Below the pieces are notes generated by a model. That model saw nothing but the letters and a program-made list of their open reading frames with translations, ran no database searches and had not been told where the DNA came from. A DNA stretch of 64,000 bases from Bacillus vallismortis (GTDB taxonomy: Bacteria > Bacillota > Bacilli > Bacillales > Bacillaceae), in NCBI RefSeq assembly GCF_040784915.1, contig NZ_CP160797.1:102501-166500 (forward strand), read 5' to 3'. Shown piece by piece: positions 56,769 through 64,000 of the stretch (position 1 is its first letter; each line of letters begins with the position of its first letter). The position numbers were made by a program, and so were the translations under genes.

Positions 56769-57767
56769 ATGAAACCGATATTAAGCGTCAATCAGCTACG
56801 GACGAGTTTTTTTGTAAACGGTAAAGAAATTCCTGCAGTTGACGGAGTTGATTTTACGATAAACGAAGGTGAAATTCTGGGTATTGTCGGTGAGTCCGGG
56901 AGCGGAAAAAGCGTCACCTCTTTATCCATTATGAAACTGTTAAAAGACACACCGGGAAAGATAGTCGGCGGATCAATTCATTTTGACGGCAAAGACCTAT
57001 TAGATCTTTCAGAAAAAGAAGTGCGGGAACTGCGGGGAAAAGAGATCGCCATGATATTCCAAGAGCCGATGACTTCATTGAATCCTGTTCTAACGATAGG
57101 GAATCAGCTAAGAGAGGCGATTAAAAAGCATCTCAAATATTCACGAAAGAAAGCGGATGAACATGCAGTTTCAATGCTGACCCAGGTCGGTATTTCAAGG
57201 GCTGATGAAATTTTACAACAATACCCTCACCAGTTGTCCGGAGGAATGAGGCAGCGCGTCATGATCGCCATGGCCATGTCTTGTTCGCCTAAATTATTAA
57301 TCGCAGATGAACCTACGACAGCACTTGATGTGACGATTCAAGCCCAAATACTAGATGTCATGAAAGATATGCAGGAGAAACACGGCACATCGATATTGTT
57401 GATCACACATGATCTTGGCGTCATCGCTGAAACGTGTGATCGAGTGGCTGTAATGTATGCAGGAAGAATTGTAGAACAAGGCTCGGTTTATGATCTGTTT
57501 GATGATCCGAAGCATCCGTATACAAAAGGGCTGCTGGAATCCATCCCTCGAATCGGAAAGCGACAGGAACGTTTGCATTCTATCCAAGGCAATGTTCCGA
57601 TGGCAGAGGATTGGCCGGCTGGATGCAAATTTGCATCACGCTGTCCGTTTGTCTTTGATAAATGCCTGAAAAAAGAACCGCCTCTGCTAAATGTGGGGGA
57701 AGGAAGAACAAGCCGATGCTGGCTGAATGAAAATGAGCGAAAGGAGGAGCAAGTATATGATTCATGA
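56769..57767 (+). CDS. ABC transporter ATPase, DppD/OppD type
   Basis: 332 residues. Walker A GESGSGKS at 41-48, signature [14 protein letters not shown], Walker [13 protein letters not shown]. The C-terminal oligopeptide-transporter domain is present with a CxxxC-type cluster ([15 protein letters not shown]), which in the OppD/DppD group can hold an iron-sulfur cluster. Ends overlap the next gene by 11 bases. Confidence 0.93.
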   Translation: MKPILSVNQLRTSFFVNGKEIPAVDGVDFTINEGEILGIVGESGSGKSVTSLSIMKLLKDTPGKIVGGSIHFDGKDLLDLSEKEVRELRGKEIAMIFQEPMTSLNPVLTIGNQLREAIKKHLKYSRKKADEHAVSMLTQVGISRADEILQQYPHQLSGGMRQRVMIAMAMSCSPKLLIADEPTTALDVTIQAQILDVMKDMQEKHGTSILLITHDLGVIAETCDRVAVMYAGRIVEQGSVYDLFDDPKHPYTKGLLESIPRIGKRQERLHSIQGNVPMAEDWPAGCKFASRCPFVFDKCLKKEPPLLNVGEGRTSRCWLNENERKEEQVYDS

Positions 57768-58734
57768 ACCTTTAGTTGAAGTGAAACACTTGAAAAAAAT
57801 CTTTGCGGATTCATCGGGACTGTTTAAAAAATCAAAGCCCGTGAGAGCGGTTGATGATATCTCATTTACAATTAATCGCGGAGAAACTTTCGGCCTGGTC
57901 GGAGAGAGCGGATGCGGAAAGTCGACAACCGGACGGATGTTAATGAAGCTGCTTGAGCCTACAGAAGGCAGTATTCTGTTTAATGGACAGGATATTACAA
58001 AAATGAATGATAAAAACGTGCGTGGTTTGCGCAAAGATTTTCAAATGGTATTTCAAGATCCTTACGCCTCATTGAATCCCAGAATGAGAGTGAAAGAAAT
58101 CATTGAAGAACCGTTGATTGTTCATGGACTCATGACTTCTTCTGAACGTGAAAGAAAAGTGCATCAGCTTCTGGATACGGTGGGGCTGTCCCGTCAGCAC
58201 GGCAGTCGTTTTCCGCATGAATTCAGCGGCGGGCAAAGACAAAGAATTGGAATCGCCCGGGCTCTCGCTGTTAATCCGAAGCTGATCATTGCAGATGAAG
58301 CTGTTTCCGCACTCGATGTATCGATCCAATCGCAGATACTTAACTTGATGAAAGACTTGCAGAAGGAATTTGGTTTAACCTACTTGTTTATAGCACACGA
58401 TTTAAGTGTTGTTGATTTTATAAGCGACCGTATAGGTGTTATGTACCTTGGCAAACTGGTTGAAGTTGGCGATCGCGATTCAATCATACAGAATCCGAAG
58501 CATCCGTATACGAAAGCGCTGCTGTCAGCTGTCCCGATCCCAGACCCACACCGCAGAAAGGAACGTATTGTGCTGAAAGGTGATTTGCCTAGTCCTTCAA
58601 ATCCGCCGGCCGGCTGTCCGTTTCATACGAGGTGCCCAGTTGTCATGGAGCAATGCATAACAGAGATGCCGGAGCTAAGCAATATGTCCGAGCAGCACCA
58701 AGTGTTTTGCCATTTATATGATTCAAAAAAATGA
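57757..58734 (+). CDS. ABC transporter ATPase, DppF/OppF type
   Basis: 325 residues from ATG 57757 behind AAAGGAGGAGC; a start at 57727 would add ten residues and has no site. Walker A GESGCGKS at 49-56, signature FSGGQRQRIGIARAL, Walker B LIIADEAVSALD, and the C-terminal CPFHTRCP cluster. Pairs with the DppD-type ATPase. A terminator follows. Confidence 0.93.
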   Translation: MIHEPLVEVKHLKKIFADSSGLFKKSKPVRAVDDISFTINRGETFGLVGESGCGKSTTGRMLMKLLEPTEGSILFNGQDITKMNDKNVRGLRKDFQMVFQDPYASLNPRMRVKEIIEEPLIVHGLMTSSERERKVHQLLDTVGLSRQHGSRFPHEFSGGQRQRIGIARALAVNPKLIIADEAVSALDVSIQSQILNLMKDLQKEFGLTYLFIAHDLSVVDFISDRIGVMYLGKLVEVGDRDSIIQNPKHPYTKALLSAVPIPDPHRRKERIVLKGDLPSPSNPPAGCPFHTRCPVVMEQCITEMPELSNMSEQHQVFCHLYDSKK

Positions 58735-58751
58735 TATGATAATCACTAGCC

Positions 58752-58783
58752 AAAAAAATCACATCTCCTTTGTGGTTTTTTTG
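58752..58783 (+). terminator. Importer operon terminator
   Basis: AAAAAAATCACA pairs with TGTGGTTTTTTT (one G-T) around TCTCCTT; the right arm supplies the T-run. Confidence 0.88.
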
Positions 58784-58880
58784 CGTTTCTATGAACTTTT
58801 TTCTAAATATGCAAAGGGAAAGCGATAACAATCTAGAAATATTTGTTATACTCTATACATTAAAGTAAGGAGAACGATTC

Positions 58881-59648
58881 ATGAATGCGTTAGTAGATCA
58901 TAATAGCAAAGCTTGGGATCAAAAAGTAGAAACAGGTAATGAATGGACTGTTGCTGTCGAGCAGCATGTCATCGAACAAGCGAAAAAAGGAAATTGGGAT
59001 ATAAGGGTGACACCAATGAAAGATGTACCGAGGGATTGGTTTCCCCCTGTCAACGGGCTGAAAGTTCTCTGTTTAGCATCAGGTGGCGGCCAGCAGGGTC
59101 CTATTTTGGCAGCCGCAGGAGCGGATGTCACTGTATTAGATAACTCGGAAAAGCAGCTGGATCAGGATAGAATGGTTGCTGAGCGCGATCGTCTCGCGAT
59201 ACATCCTGTCAAAGGAAGCATGGACGATCTCAGTCAATTTCAGGATGAATCATTTGATATGATTGTACATCCTGTTGCTAATGTTTTTGTTGAGAATGTC
59301 CTCCCAGTCTGGAAGGAAGCCTACCGTGTGCTGAAAAAAAACGGCGCTCTAATCTCGGGTTTTGTCAATCCTGTCGTATTTCTGTTTGATGTAGAATTAG
59401 AACAGCAAGGTATTTTAAAAGTAAAACACTCTATTCCATATGCCGACCCAGAAGATCTTCCAAAACATAAAGTGAAAAAACTGATTGAAAATAAAGAAGC
59501 TCTGGAATTCGGCCATTCCTTAGAAGACCAAATCAAGGGCCAAATTGATGCCGGTTTTATCGTCACTGGCTTTTATGAAGATAAAGGCGGTTTTGTATTG
59601 GACCAATATATTCATACATATTCTGCAACAAGAAGTGTGAAAGTATGA
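58881..59648 (+). CDS. ybaJ: SAM-dependent methyltransferase YbaJ
   Basis: 255 residues. Class I methyltransferase: motif I is KVLCLASGGGQQGPILAAAG near residue 61 and the acidic motif II is VTVLDNSEKQ. The acceptor is unknown. The family is related to UbiE-like methyltransferases. ATG follows TAAGGAGAACGATTC, and the gene is bounded by terminators on both sides, so it is probably its own transcription unit. Confidence 0.9.
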   Translation: MNALVDHNSKAWDQKVETGNEWTVAVEQHVIEQAKKGNWDIRVTPMKDVPRDWFPPVNGLKVLCLASGGGQQGPILAAAGADVTVLDNSEKQLDQDRMVAERDRLAIHPVKGSMDDLSQFQDESFDMIVHPVANVFVENVLPVWKEAYRVLKKNGALISGFVNPVVFLFDVELEQQGILKVKHSIPYADPEDLPKHKVKKLIENKEALEFGHSLEDQIKGQIDAGFIVTGFYEDKGGFVLDQYIHTYSATRSVKV

Positions 59649-59680
59649 AAAGCAGCAACCTATTAGAGGGGCTGCTTTTA
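59648..59680 (+). terminator. ybaJ terminator
   Basis: AAAAGCAGC pairs with GCTGCTTTT, with an inner CCT-attag-AGG, right at the ybaJ stop codon. A's on the left also give Ts on the other strand. Confidence 0.87.
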
Positions 59681-59683
59681 TAA

Positions 59684-59707
59684 TGCTATAGAAAGAACAT
59701 TCGTTCT
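59684..59707 (+). promoter_or_regulatory. ybaK promoter with LexA-type box
   Basis: An extended -10 (TGC TATAGA, 59684-59692) is followed at once by AGAACATTCGTTCT (59694-59707), which has the GAAC-N4-GTTC core of the B. subtilis LexA (DinR) operator. The box covers the expected start site. ybaK-cwlD is, to my memory, a reported LexA target. No good -35 is seen. Confidence 0.72.
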
Positions 59708-59737
59708 GTTCCCTGTGGAAAGCTTCTAAATCCCCTT

Positions 59738-59830
59738 CTTTTTACCGGTCTCTGCACCTTCATTTGGGCGAATTTCCAACCGAATTCGGGCATGGTTTCA
59801 CCATCCAAACCTCAAAATAACCGGTAAAAG
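59738..59830 (+). promoter_or_regulatory. Structured leader RNA before ybaK
   Basis: An 11-bp closing stem, CTTTT(t)ACCGGT with ACCGGTAAAAG, encloses about 70 bases. Inside are CGAATT/AATTCG (59769-59788) and two competing small hairpins: GGTTT/AAACC (59794-59811) or ATGGT/ACCAT (59792-59804). The right arm of the closing stem runs into the ribosome site AAAAGGAGAG. The layout is that of a three-way junction able to hide the ribosome site. I do not recognise a known RNA family. Confidence 0.55.
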
Positions 59831-59844
59831 GAGAGTGAATTTGT

Positions 59845-60288
59845 ATGGCAGAGGTACTGTCTTTTATGGATGTGAAACGCCAAAAGGATTATGAATTAGA
59901 AAAAAACTTGCTCAAAGAACTCTCTCTGAGGCAAATTATTCTGTCTGTTAAGGACTGTTTGGAACCATTATTCCCGTTTTTAGATGATGAAAGAGATATT
60001 ATCAGCGAAGGCTGTATTGATTTTGCGATAGAAGCTTATTTGTTAGGCGGGCGTTTTGGGATATTCGGCTATTACGGAGAATCCATGCAGAGCATCAGTG
60101 CCCGCTCAGCAAGCGAAGAAGAAGAGCTGCGTATGGAGTTTTTTGATTATCTCTATAATTGGATACACGAGCAATACGCAACATTTGATAAAAATACGGT
60201 TTATGAAGCAGCACGAAAGTTCATTAAAGACTGGTGGACAGAGGGGTTTGTCCAAAGAGAAAAACAGTGTAAGCTTCGCATGCGATAA
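59845..60288 (+). CDS. ybaK: Conserved Bacillus protein YbaK (DUF2521)
   Basis: 147 residues, mostly helical and acidic with a basic end (REKQCKLRMR). Carries no motif I can tie to a function. Conserved before cwlD in the B. subtilis group. Expression appears to be under a LexA-type box and a structured leader, which suggests a DNA-damage or sporulation-linked role rather than housekeeping; this is inference. Unrelated to the E. coli Cys-tRNA deacylase also named YbaK. Confidence 0.85.
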   Translation: MAEVLSFMDVKRQKDYELEKNLLKELSLRQIILSVKDCLEPLFPFLDDERDIISEGCIDFAIEAYLLGGRFGIFGYYGESMQSISARSASEEEELRMEFFDYLYNWIHEQYATFDKNTVYEAARKFIKDWWTEGFVQREKQCKLRMR

Positions 60289-60317
60289 TCATATTTCCCC
60301 GCCCTGTCCCATAGTTA
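60289..60317 (+). promoter_or_regulatory. cwlD sigma-E promoter candidate
   Basis: TCATATT, 14 bases, CATAGTTA. Spacing and the ATATT and CATA cores fit mother-cell sigma-E, and cwlD is known to need sigma-E. The last bases of the -10 deviate. Confidence 0.55.
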
Positions 60318-60348
60318 TAGTAGTAACGGACAAGCGGGAGGGGAAGGG

Positions 60349-61062
60349 ATGAGGAGAAAGCTTAAATGGCTCGGTTTTTTGCTAGGCTTCATCGTATTAC
60401 TATTTCTATTTAAGTATCAGTTCAGCAATAACGATTCATGGGAGCCGTGGAGTCTGCCCTTGAGCGGGAAAATTATTTATCTGGACCCAGGTCATGGCGG
60501 CCCTGACGGCGGAGCAGTCGGCGGAAAGCTGTTAGAGAAGGATGTAACCCTGGAAGTGGCCTTTAGAGTCAGGGACTACCTTCAGGAACAAGGGGCGCTT
60601 GTCATTATGACCAGGGAAAGTGATACCGATCTCGCTCCAGAAGGAACGAAGGGCTATAGCAGACGAAAAGCGGAAGACTTGAGACAGCGGGTCAAATTAA
60701 TAAACCATTCAGAGGCTGAACTCTATATCAGTATTCATCTCAATGCGATTCCTTCGCAAAAGTGGAGCGGAGCCCAAAGCTTTTATTTCGGAAAATACGC
60801 AGAAAATGAGAAGGTCGCGAAATACATTCAGGATGAATTGAGAAGCAACCTGGAAAACACAACCCGGAAAGCAAAGCGGATTCATGGTGTCTACTTAATG
60901 CAAAACGTCACCAAACCGGGAGCGCTTATAGAAGTCGGGTTTTTATCCAATCCTAGTGAAGCAAAGCTGCTCGGGAAATCGAAATATCAGGACAAGGTGG
61001 CATCTTCCATATATAAAGGCATTATGCGATATTACACAGAAAAAGGAGACCCTCCAGAGTAA
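60349..61062 (+). CDS. cwlD: N-acetylmuramoyl-L-alanine amidase CwlD
   Basis: 237 residues. CwlD removes peptide side chains so that muramic delta-lactam can form in spore cortex, which is needed for germination. An N-terminal membrane/signal helix at about 8-22 exports it. Amidase_3 zinc ligands are His49 (DPGHGGPDGG), Glu63 (LLEKD) and His in ISIHLNA; catalytic Glu is in IEVGFLSN. Ribosome site GGGGAAGGG. In the family it acts with GerD's neighbour-independent partner PdaA. Confidence 0.96.
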   Translation: MRRKLKWLGFLLGFIVLLFLFKYQFSNNDSWEPWSLPLSGKIIYLDPGHGGPDGGAVGGKLLEKDVTLEVAFRVRDYLQEQGALVIMTRESDTDLAPEGTKGYSRRKAEDLRQRVKLINHSEAELYISIHLNAIPSQKWSGAQSFYFGKYAENEKVAKYIQDELRSNLENTTRKAKRIHGVYLMQNVTKPGALIEVGFLSNPSEAKLLGKSKYQDKVASSIYKGIMRYYTEKGDPPE

Positions 61063-61077
61063 AGGAGGGTTTTCTTA
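61049..61077 (+). terminator. ybaK-cwlD terminator
   Basis: ACCCTCC pairs with GGAGGGT over the cwlD stop codon, followed by TTTCTT. Confidence 0.78.
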
Positions 61078-61111
61078 TGCTTCTAAGCATAAGACACCCG
61101 CCAATTATGTA

Positions 61112-61120
61112 TGATATAAT
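61112..61120 (+). promoter_or_regulatory. salA promoter (extended -10)
   Basis: TGA directly followed by a perfect TATAAT. The -35 is weak (AAGACA at 61091-61096, 18 bases away). Confidence 0.65.
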
Positions 61121-61157
61121 ATTGCTTGAAAACGAATACACAAAAGGGTGAGGTTCG

Positions 61158-62216
61158 ATGATAAGAGAAGATGAAGTAAGAAAACTAGTCGGTGAAATGC
61201 GCGAACCTTTTCTTCAAAGACCTCTGGGAGAATTGGATGCCGTTAAGGAAATTAAAATAAAGCCTGAAAAACGGCATGTCAGTGTAAAAGTCGCTCTTGC
61301 AAAAACCGGAACCGCAGAACAAATGCAGATTCAGCAAGAGATCGTAAACGTCTTAAAAGGGGCAGGTGCAGAGACAGTCGGCCTTCGATTTGAAGAGCTG
61401 CCTGAGGAAACGGTTGATAAGTTCCGGGCGCCGTCAGCTGAGAAAAAAACATTATTAAATATGGATAATCCGCCAGTCTTTCTTGCTGTAGCAAGCGGAA
61501 AAGGCGGCGTAGGCAAGTCGACTGTGTCAGTAAATCTTGCTACTGCTCTGGCTCGTCTAGGGAAAAAGGTCGGTTTAATTGATGCGGATATTTATGGCTT
61601 CAGTGTGCCGGATATGATGGGCATCACTGTGCGTCCGACTATTGAAGGAGAGAAACTTCTTCCTGTTGAACGCTTTGGGGTAAAGGTGATGTCAATGGGC
61701 TTCTTCGTAGAAGAAAATGCGCCGGTCGTATGGAGAGGGCCAATGCTAGGCAAAATGCTGAACAACTTTTTCCATGAAGTAGAGTGGGGAGAAGTAGACT
61801 ATATTGTTCTTGATCTTCCGCCTGGAACAGGAGACGTTGCTCTCGATGTACATACAATGCTTCCGAGCTGCAAAGAAATCATCGTATCAACGCCGCATCC
61901 TACAGCTGCTTTTGTAGCGGCTAGAGCAGGCTCTATGGCAATTAAAACTGATCATGAAGTTGTTGGTGTTATAGAGAACATGGCTTATTATGAAAGCGCA
62001 AAGACAGGGGAAAGAGAATACGTCTTTGGAAAAGGCGGCGGAGATAAACTAGCCGAGGAATTGAATGTGCCTTTGCTTGGCAGAATCCCGTTGAAACAAC
62101 CTGATTGGGATAAGGATCAATTTGCTCCGTCTGTATATGACAAAAGCCATCCTATAGGAGAAATATATCAGGATGTCGCAAAAAAAATAGTTGACAAAAT
62201 GTCAGTGCAAGTATAA
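61158..62216 (+). CDS. salA: Mrp/ApbC-family ATPase SalA
   Basis: 352 residues. An N-terminal DUF59 (MIP18-like) domain is followed by a ParA/Mrp P-loop domain: SGKGGVGKST near 114-123, LIDADIYG and LDLPPGTGD. In B. subtilis SalA lowers scoC transcription and so raises AprE protease output, and it is phosphorylated on tyrosine. Family members also carry iron-sulfur clusters; the CxxC pair of Ind1/Nbp35 relatives is not evident here. Starts behind AAGGGTGAGG. Confidence 0.93.
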   Translation: MIREDEVRKLVGEMREPFLQRPLGELDAVKEIKIKPEKRHVSVKVALAKTGTAEQMQIQQEIVNVLKGAGAETVGLRFEELPEETVDKFRAPSAEKKTLLNMDNPPVFLAVASGKGGVGKSTVSVNLATALARLGKKVGLIDADIYGFSVPDMMGITVRPTIEGEKLLPVERFGVKVMSMGFFVEENAPVVWRGPMLGKMLNNFFHEVEWGEVDYIVLDLPPGTGDVALDVHTMLPSCKEIIVSTPHPTAAFVAARAGSMAIKTDHEVVGVIENMAYYESAKTGEREYVFGKGGGDKLAEELNVPLLGRIPLKQPDWDKDQFAPSVYDKSHPIGEIYQDVAKKIVDKMSVQV

Positions 62217-62217
62217 A

Positions 62218-62252
62218 AAGGCGAACCGGGATTCTATATCCCGGCTCTCCTT
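62218..62252. terminator. salA/gerD bidirectional terminator
   Basis: CCGGGAT-TCTAT-ATCCCGG is extended by AAAAGG and CCTTTT on the outside. It serves both convergent genes. Confidence 0.87.
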
Positions 62253-62810
62253 TTATTCACTTTCTTTGGCGGTTTCTTTTGCTGCTTTTTTCAGTTCATC
62301 TTCGAACTGTTTTTTGTAAAGCGGACTAGAAAGTGTTTCGTTAATAACCTCTTCTAAGTAACTGCGGAATTCTTGGCTTTTTGCCAGTTGGCTGTACTTT
62401 TTATTCATGCCTGGATCTTGCATAACGTCCATCAGCATCTTCTGATAATCCGGGTCCTTCATCAGTTTTTTTATCACTTTTTCATGCTCTTTTTGAAGAG
62501 TTTTCGCAAAACCTTCGGCAAAATCAGTGTCTTCAAAGATGTTTTTCCAAAATTCTTCTCCTTTTTTAGAGGTGAGTGTTTTTTCTATCGTTCCTTTAAT
62601 CGCATCTTGGTCAATCACCAACGCTTCATTCATCGCATCATCGTTTAATAATTCCTTAATGGCTTTCTTTCCATCATCAGTTTTTAATATATCAACAACC
62701 ATTTTTTTAGTCTGATCATAGTCCATATCCGCTGCTTGGTCTTTTGGAGCACAAGCTGTTACAGATAATAACAAAAAACAGCTTATCAATAGCGTTTTGG
62801 CTTTTGACAT
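62253..62810 (-). CDS. gerD: Spore germination lipoprotein GerD
   Basis: 185 residues. The signal peptide ends in VTAC with lipid-attachment Cys20. The mature protein is a long alpha-helical, lysine- and glutamate-rich domain. GerD gathers the nutrient receptors into the germinosome in the spore inner membrane. It is made in the forespore under sigma-G; I see no clean sigma-G promoter in the short gap to kbaA. The start follows AAAGGAGCTTAACC on its strand. Confidence 0.96.
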   Translation of the reverse strand: MSKAKTLLISCFLLLSVTACAPKDQAADMDYDQTKKMVVDILKTDDGKKAIKELLNDDAMNEALVIDQDAIKGTIEKTLTSKKGEEFWKNIFEDTDFAEGFAKTLQKEHEKVIKKLMKDPDYQKMLMDVMQDPGMNKKYSQLAKSQEFRSYLEEVINETLSSPLYKKQFEDELKKAAKETAKESE

Positions 62811-62919
62811 GGTTAAGCTCCTTTCACATACTTGTCTTACTTTTAATATGATTCATCTGTTTAGAATTATACATAACAAAATATCGCGGTTTGCGATTCT
62901 TGAGGGGTGGATGAAAGAA

Positions 62920-63516
62920 ATGAAAAGCCGTGGTTTGGTTCGTTTTTTCTTTTCTAATTTAGCTGTCGGAGCGGTTATCACGGGTATTGTGGGTTTTGCT
63001 TTAAAATGGGGAGGATATAAGGGGCTGTTTCTTGCCTTCGAAGCGGGGCAGATTTTCTCTGTGTTATTTTGGTTTGTTGGAGTAGGCATGATTTTTAGTG
63101 TAATCAGCCAAATGGGGTTTTTCGTTTTTTTAACCGTTCACCGGTTTGCACTTGAGATATTAAGATCCTCATCTTTGTGGAATTTGCTTCAGTTGTTTTT
63201 CATCTTGTTTGTTGCTTTTGATTTAATGTACGTGCGGTTTTTATTTTTTGGAGAGAGCGGAGAATCGCTGACTGGCTATGCGTGGTTACCGGTATTTTTA
63301 TTGATCTTTGGGGTGGTAACAGCATATATAAAGCAAAAGCAGTCCCCTAAAAAAACGTTTGTGTCATCATTGTTTTTAATGGTTGTGATTACTGCATTAG
63401 AATGGTTCCCTGCGTTAAGAGTAAATGATGAGGACTGGCTTTATTTAATGCTTTTTCCGTTAATGGCGTGTAATGCTTTCCAATTGCTGATGCTGCCAAA
63501 GTTTGCAGCGAAGTAA
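62920..63516 (+). CDS. kbaA: KinB-signalling membrane protein KbaA
   Basis: 198 residues from ATG 62920, 10 bases past GAGGGGTGG; an ATG at 62911 abuts that site, and the frame further back overlaps the gerD start region. Six hydrophobic spans cover most of the protein. KbaA is needed for KinB to feed the sporulation phosphorelay. Eight or so changes from the 168 protein lie in the first 40 residues. It is divergent from gerD and meets pdaB tail to tail with no gap. Confidence 0.94.
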   Translation: MKSRGLVRFFFSNLAVGAVITGIVGFALKWGGYKGLFLAFEAGQIFSVLFWFVGVGMIFSVISQMGFFVFLTVHRFALEILRSSSLWNLLQLFFILFVAFDLMYVRFLFFGESGESLTGYAWLPVFLLIFGVVTAYIKQKQSPKKTFVSSLFLMVVITALEWFPALRVNDEDWLYLMLFPLMACNAFQLLMLPKFAAK

Positions 63517-64000
63517 TTACTTTATCTCTGAGGATTTGGCATCAGAATTTGCAATGAGATCACCTACGGTTACATTTTTTAATCCTTTTTCTCTCAGCTG
63601 ATGGATGATATCGGGCAGCGCTTCTTCTGTTTGTTTTGCCGAATCGGAGGCGTGTAAAAGAACAATGTCTCCTCCGGAAACTTGCTGGGTCACATTATCG
63701 ATGATTTTTTCAACTCCGGGATTCGTCCAATCCTGAGAGTTTATGCTGTAATGAACGACCGTATAGTTGTATTGCTTTGCGACCGTTAGAACATTCTTGT
63801 TGAATTGTCCGGTAGGGGGTCTTAATAGCTGTATGTCTTTGATCCCTAACTTTTCAAAGGCAGTTTGCGCACGGTTAATGTCCTTTTTTATTTCGCTGCT
63901 CTCTAAATTGGCATAGTTTTTATAGGCGTAGCCCATGCTCCCTATTTGATGACCGTCCTTCACGATACGTGCCACTGTGTCGGGGTGGCGTTCAGCCCAA
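63517..64000 (-). CDS. pdaB: Polysaccharide deacetylase-like PdaB (5' part outside window)
   Basis: The last 161 codons are present; the frame stays open past 64000 (reading [16 protein letters not shown]). A GTG at 63975 is internal, not the start. NodB-like fold: RPPTGQFN and DWTNPG motifs and the HAS strand are there. The usual zinc motif H-[ST]-xxx-H is replaced by [10 protein letters not shown], as in B. subtilis PdaB, so classical metal-dependent catalysis is in doubt. PdaB is needed for stable spores and is made in sporulation. The stop touches the kbaA stop with no terminator between. Confidence 0.93.
   Translation of the reverse strand, partial: WAERHPDTVARIVKDGHQIGSMGYAYKNYANLESSEIKKDINRAQTAFEKLGIKDIQLLRPPTGQFNKNVLTVAKQYNYTVVHYSINSQDWTNPGVEKIIDNVTQQVSGGDIVLLHASDSAKQTEEALPDIIHQLREKGLKNVTVGDLIANSDAKSSEIK

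Noticed and set aside
58843..58859. A ybaJ promoter at TATACT or TATACA
   Set aside because: No -35 at a suitable distance and no extended -10; a promoter must exist because terminators lie on both sides, but I cannot place it.
62253..62915. An upstream extension of kbaA from 62797 reading MAFDMVKLLSH
   Set aside because: It overlaps the gerD start and lacks a ribosome site; KbaA begins MKSRGLVRF at 62920 behind GAGGGGTGG.
62811..62919. Sigma-G and sigma-A promoters in the gerD-kbaA gap
   Set aside because: TGAATC on the minus strand and TAGAAT on the plus strand lack partner boxes at correct spacing.

Overview
The window is a low-GC Firmicute chromosome segment whose proteins match, almost residue for residue from memory, those of the Bacillus subtilis group. 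Gene order from mcsA to pdaB is that of the origin-proximal ribosomal protein region of B. subtilis. Small amino-acid differences, and six genes between rpsI and ybaJ that I do not recall at this place in strain 168, point to a close relative or another strain rather than 168 itself. No rRNA, tRNA, insertion sequence, prophage or CRISPR array was seen.

Layout. 1-7.3 kb: tail of the ctsR heat-shock operon (mcsA end, mcsB, clpC), then radA, disA (c-di-AMP synthesis) and yacL. 7.4-14.1 kb: ispD-ispF, then gltX, a cysteine T-box, cysE, cysS, mrnC, rlmB and rae1. 14.1-19.2 kb: sigH, rpmGB, secE, nusG, rplK-rplA, rplJ-rplL with its L10 leader, and ybxB. 19.2-32.7 kb: rpoB-rpoC, rplGB, rpsL-rpsG-fusA-tufA and ybaC. 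32.7-47.9 kb: the S10-spc-alpha supercluster from rpsJ to rplQ, including secY, adk, map, infA and rpoA. 48.0-52.3 kb: ecfA1-ecfA2-ecfT, truA and rplM-rpsI with an L13 leader. 52.3-58.8 kb: an accessory block with a gamma-glutamyl-peptide hydrolase homologue facing a five-gene peptide/glutathione-type ABC importer. 58.9-64 kb: ybaJ, ybaK-cwlD, salA, gerD, kbaA and the 3' part of pdaB.

Most of the window builds and controls the transcription and translation machinery: RNA polymerase subunits, elongation factors, ribosomal proteins, aminoacyl-tRNA synthetases, rRNA modification and RNA processing enzymes, and the Sec channel. Autoregulatory RNAs are visible as leaders before rplJ, rplM and rpsJ. 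Two copies of a motif resembling the 23S rRNA L1-stalk base precede rplK and rplA.

The points most worth a second look are: the paired L1-stalk mimics; the LexA-type box plus structured leader before ybaK; two apparently compensating frameshifts in the small KOW-type gene between map and infA; the accessory transporter block with back-to-back promoters sharing one -35 palindrome; and several promoter/terminator arrangements near secE-nusG and rpoB. I found no clearly new multi-gene system; the accessory block is the only non-core gene cluster.
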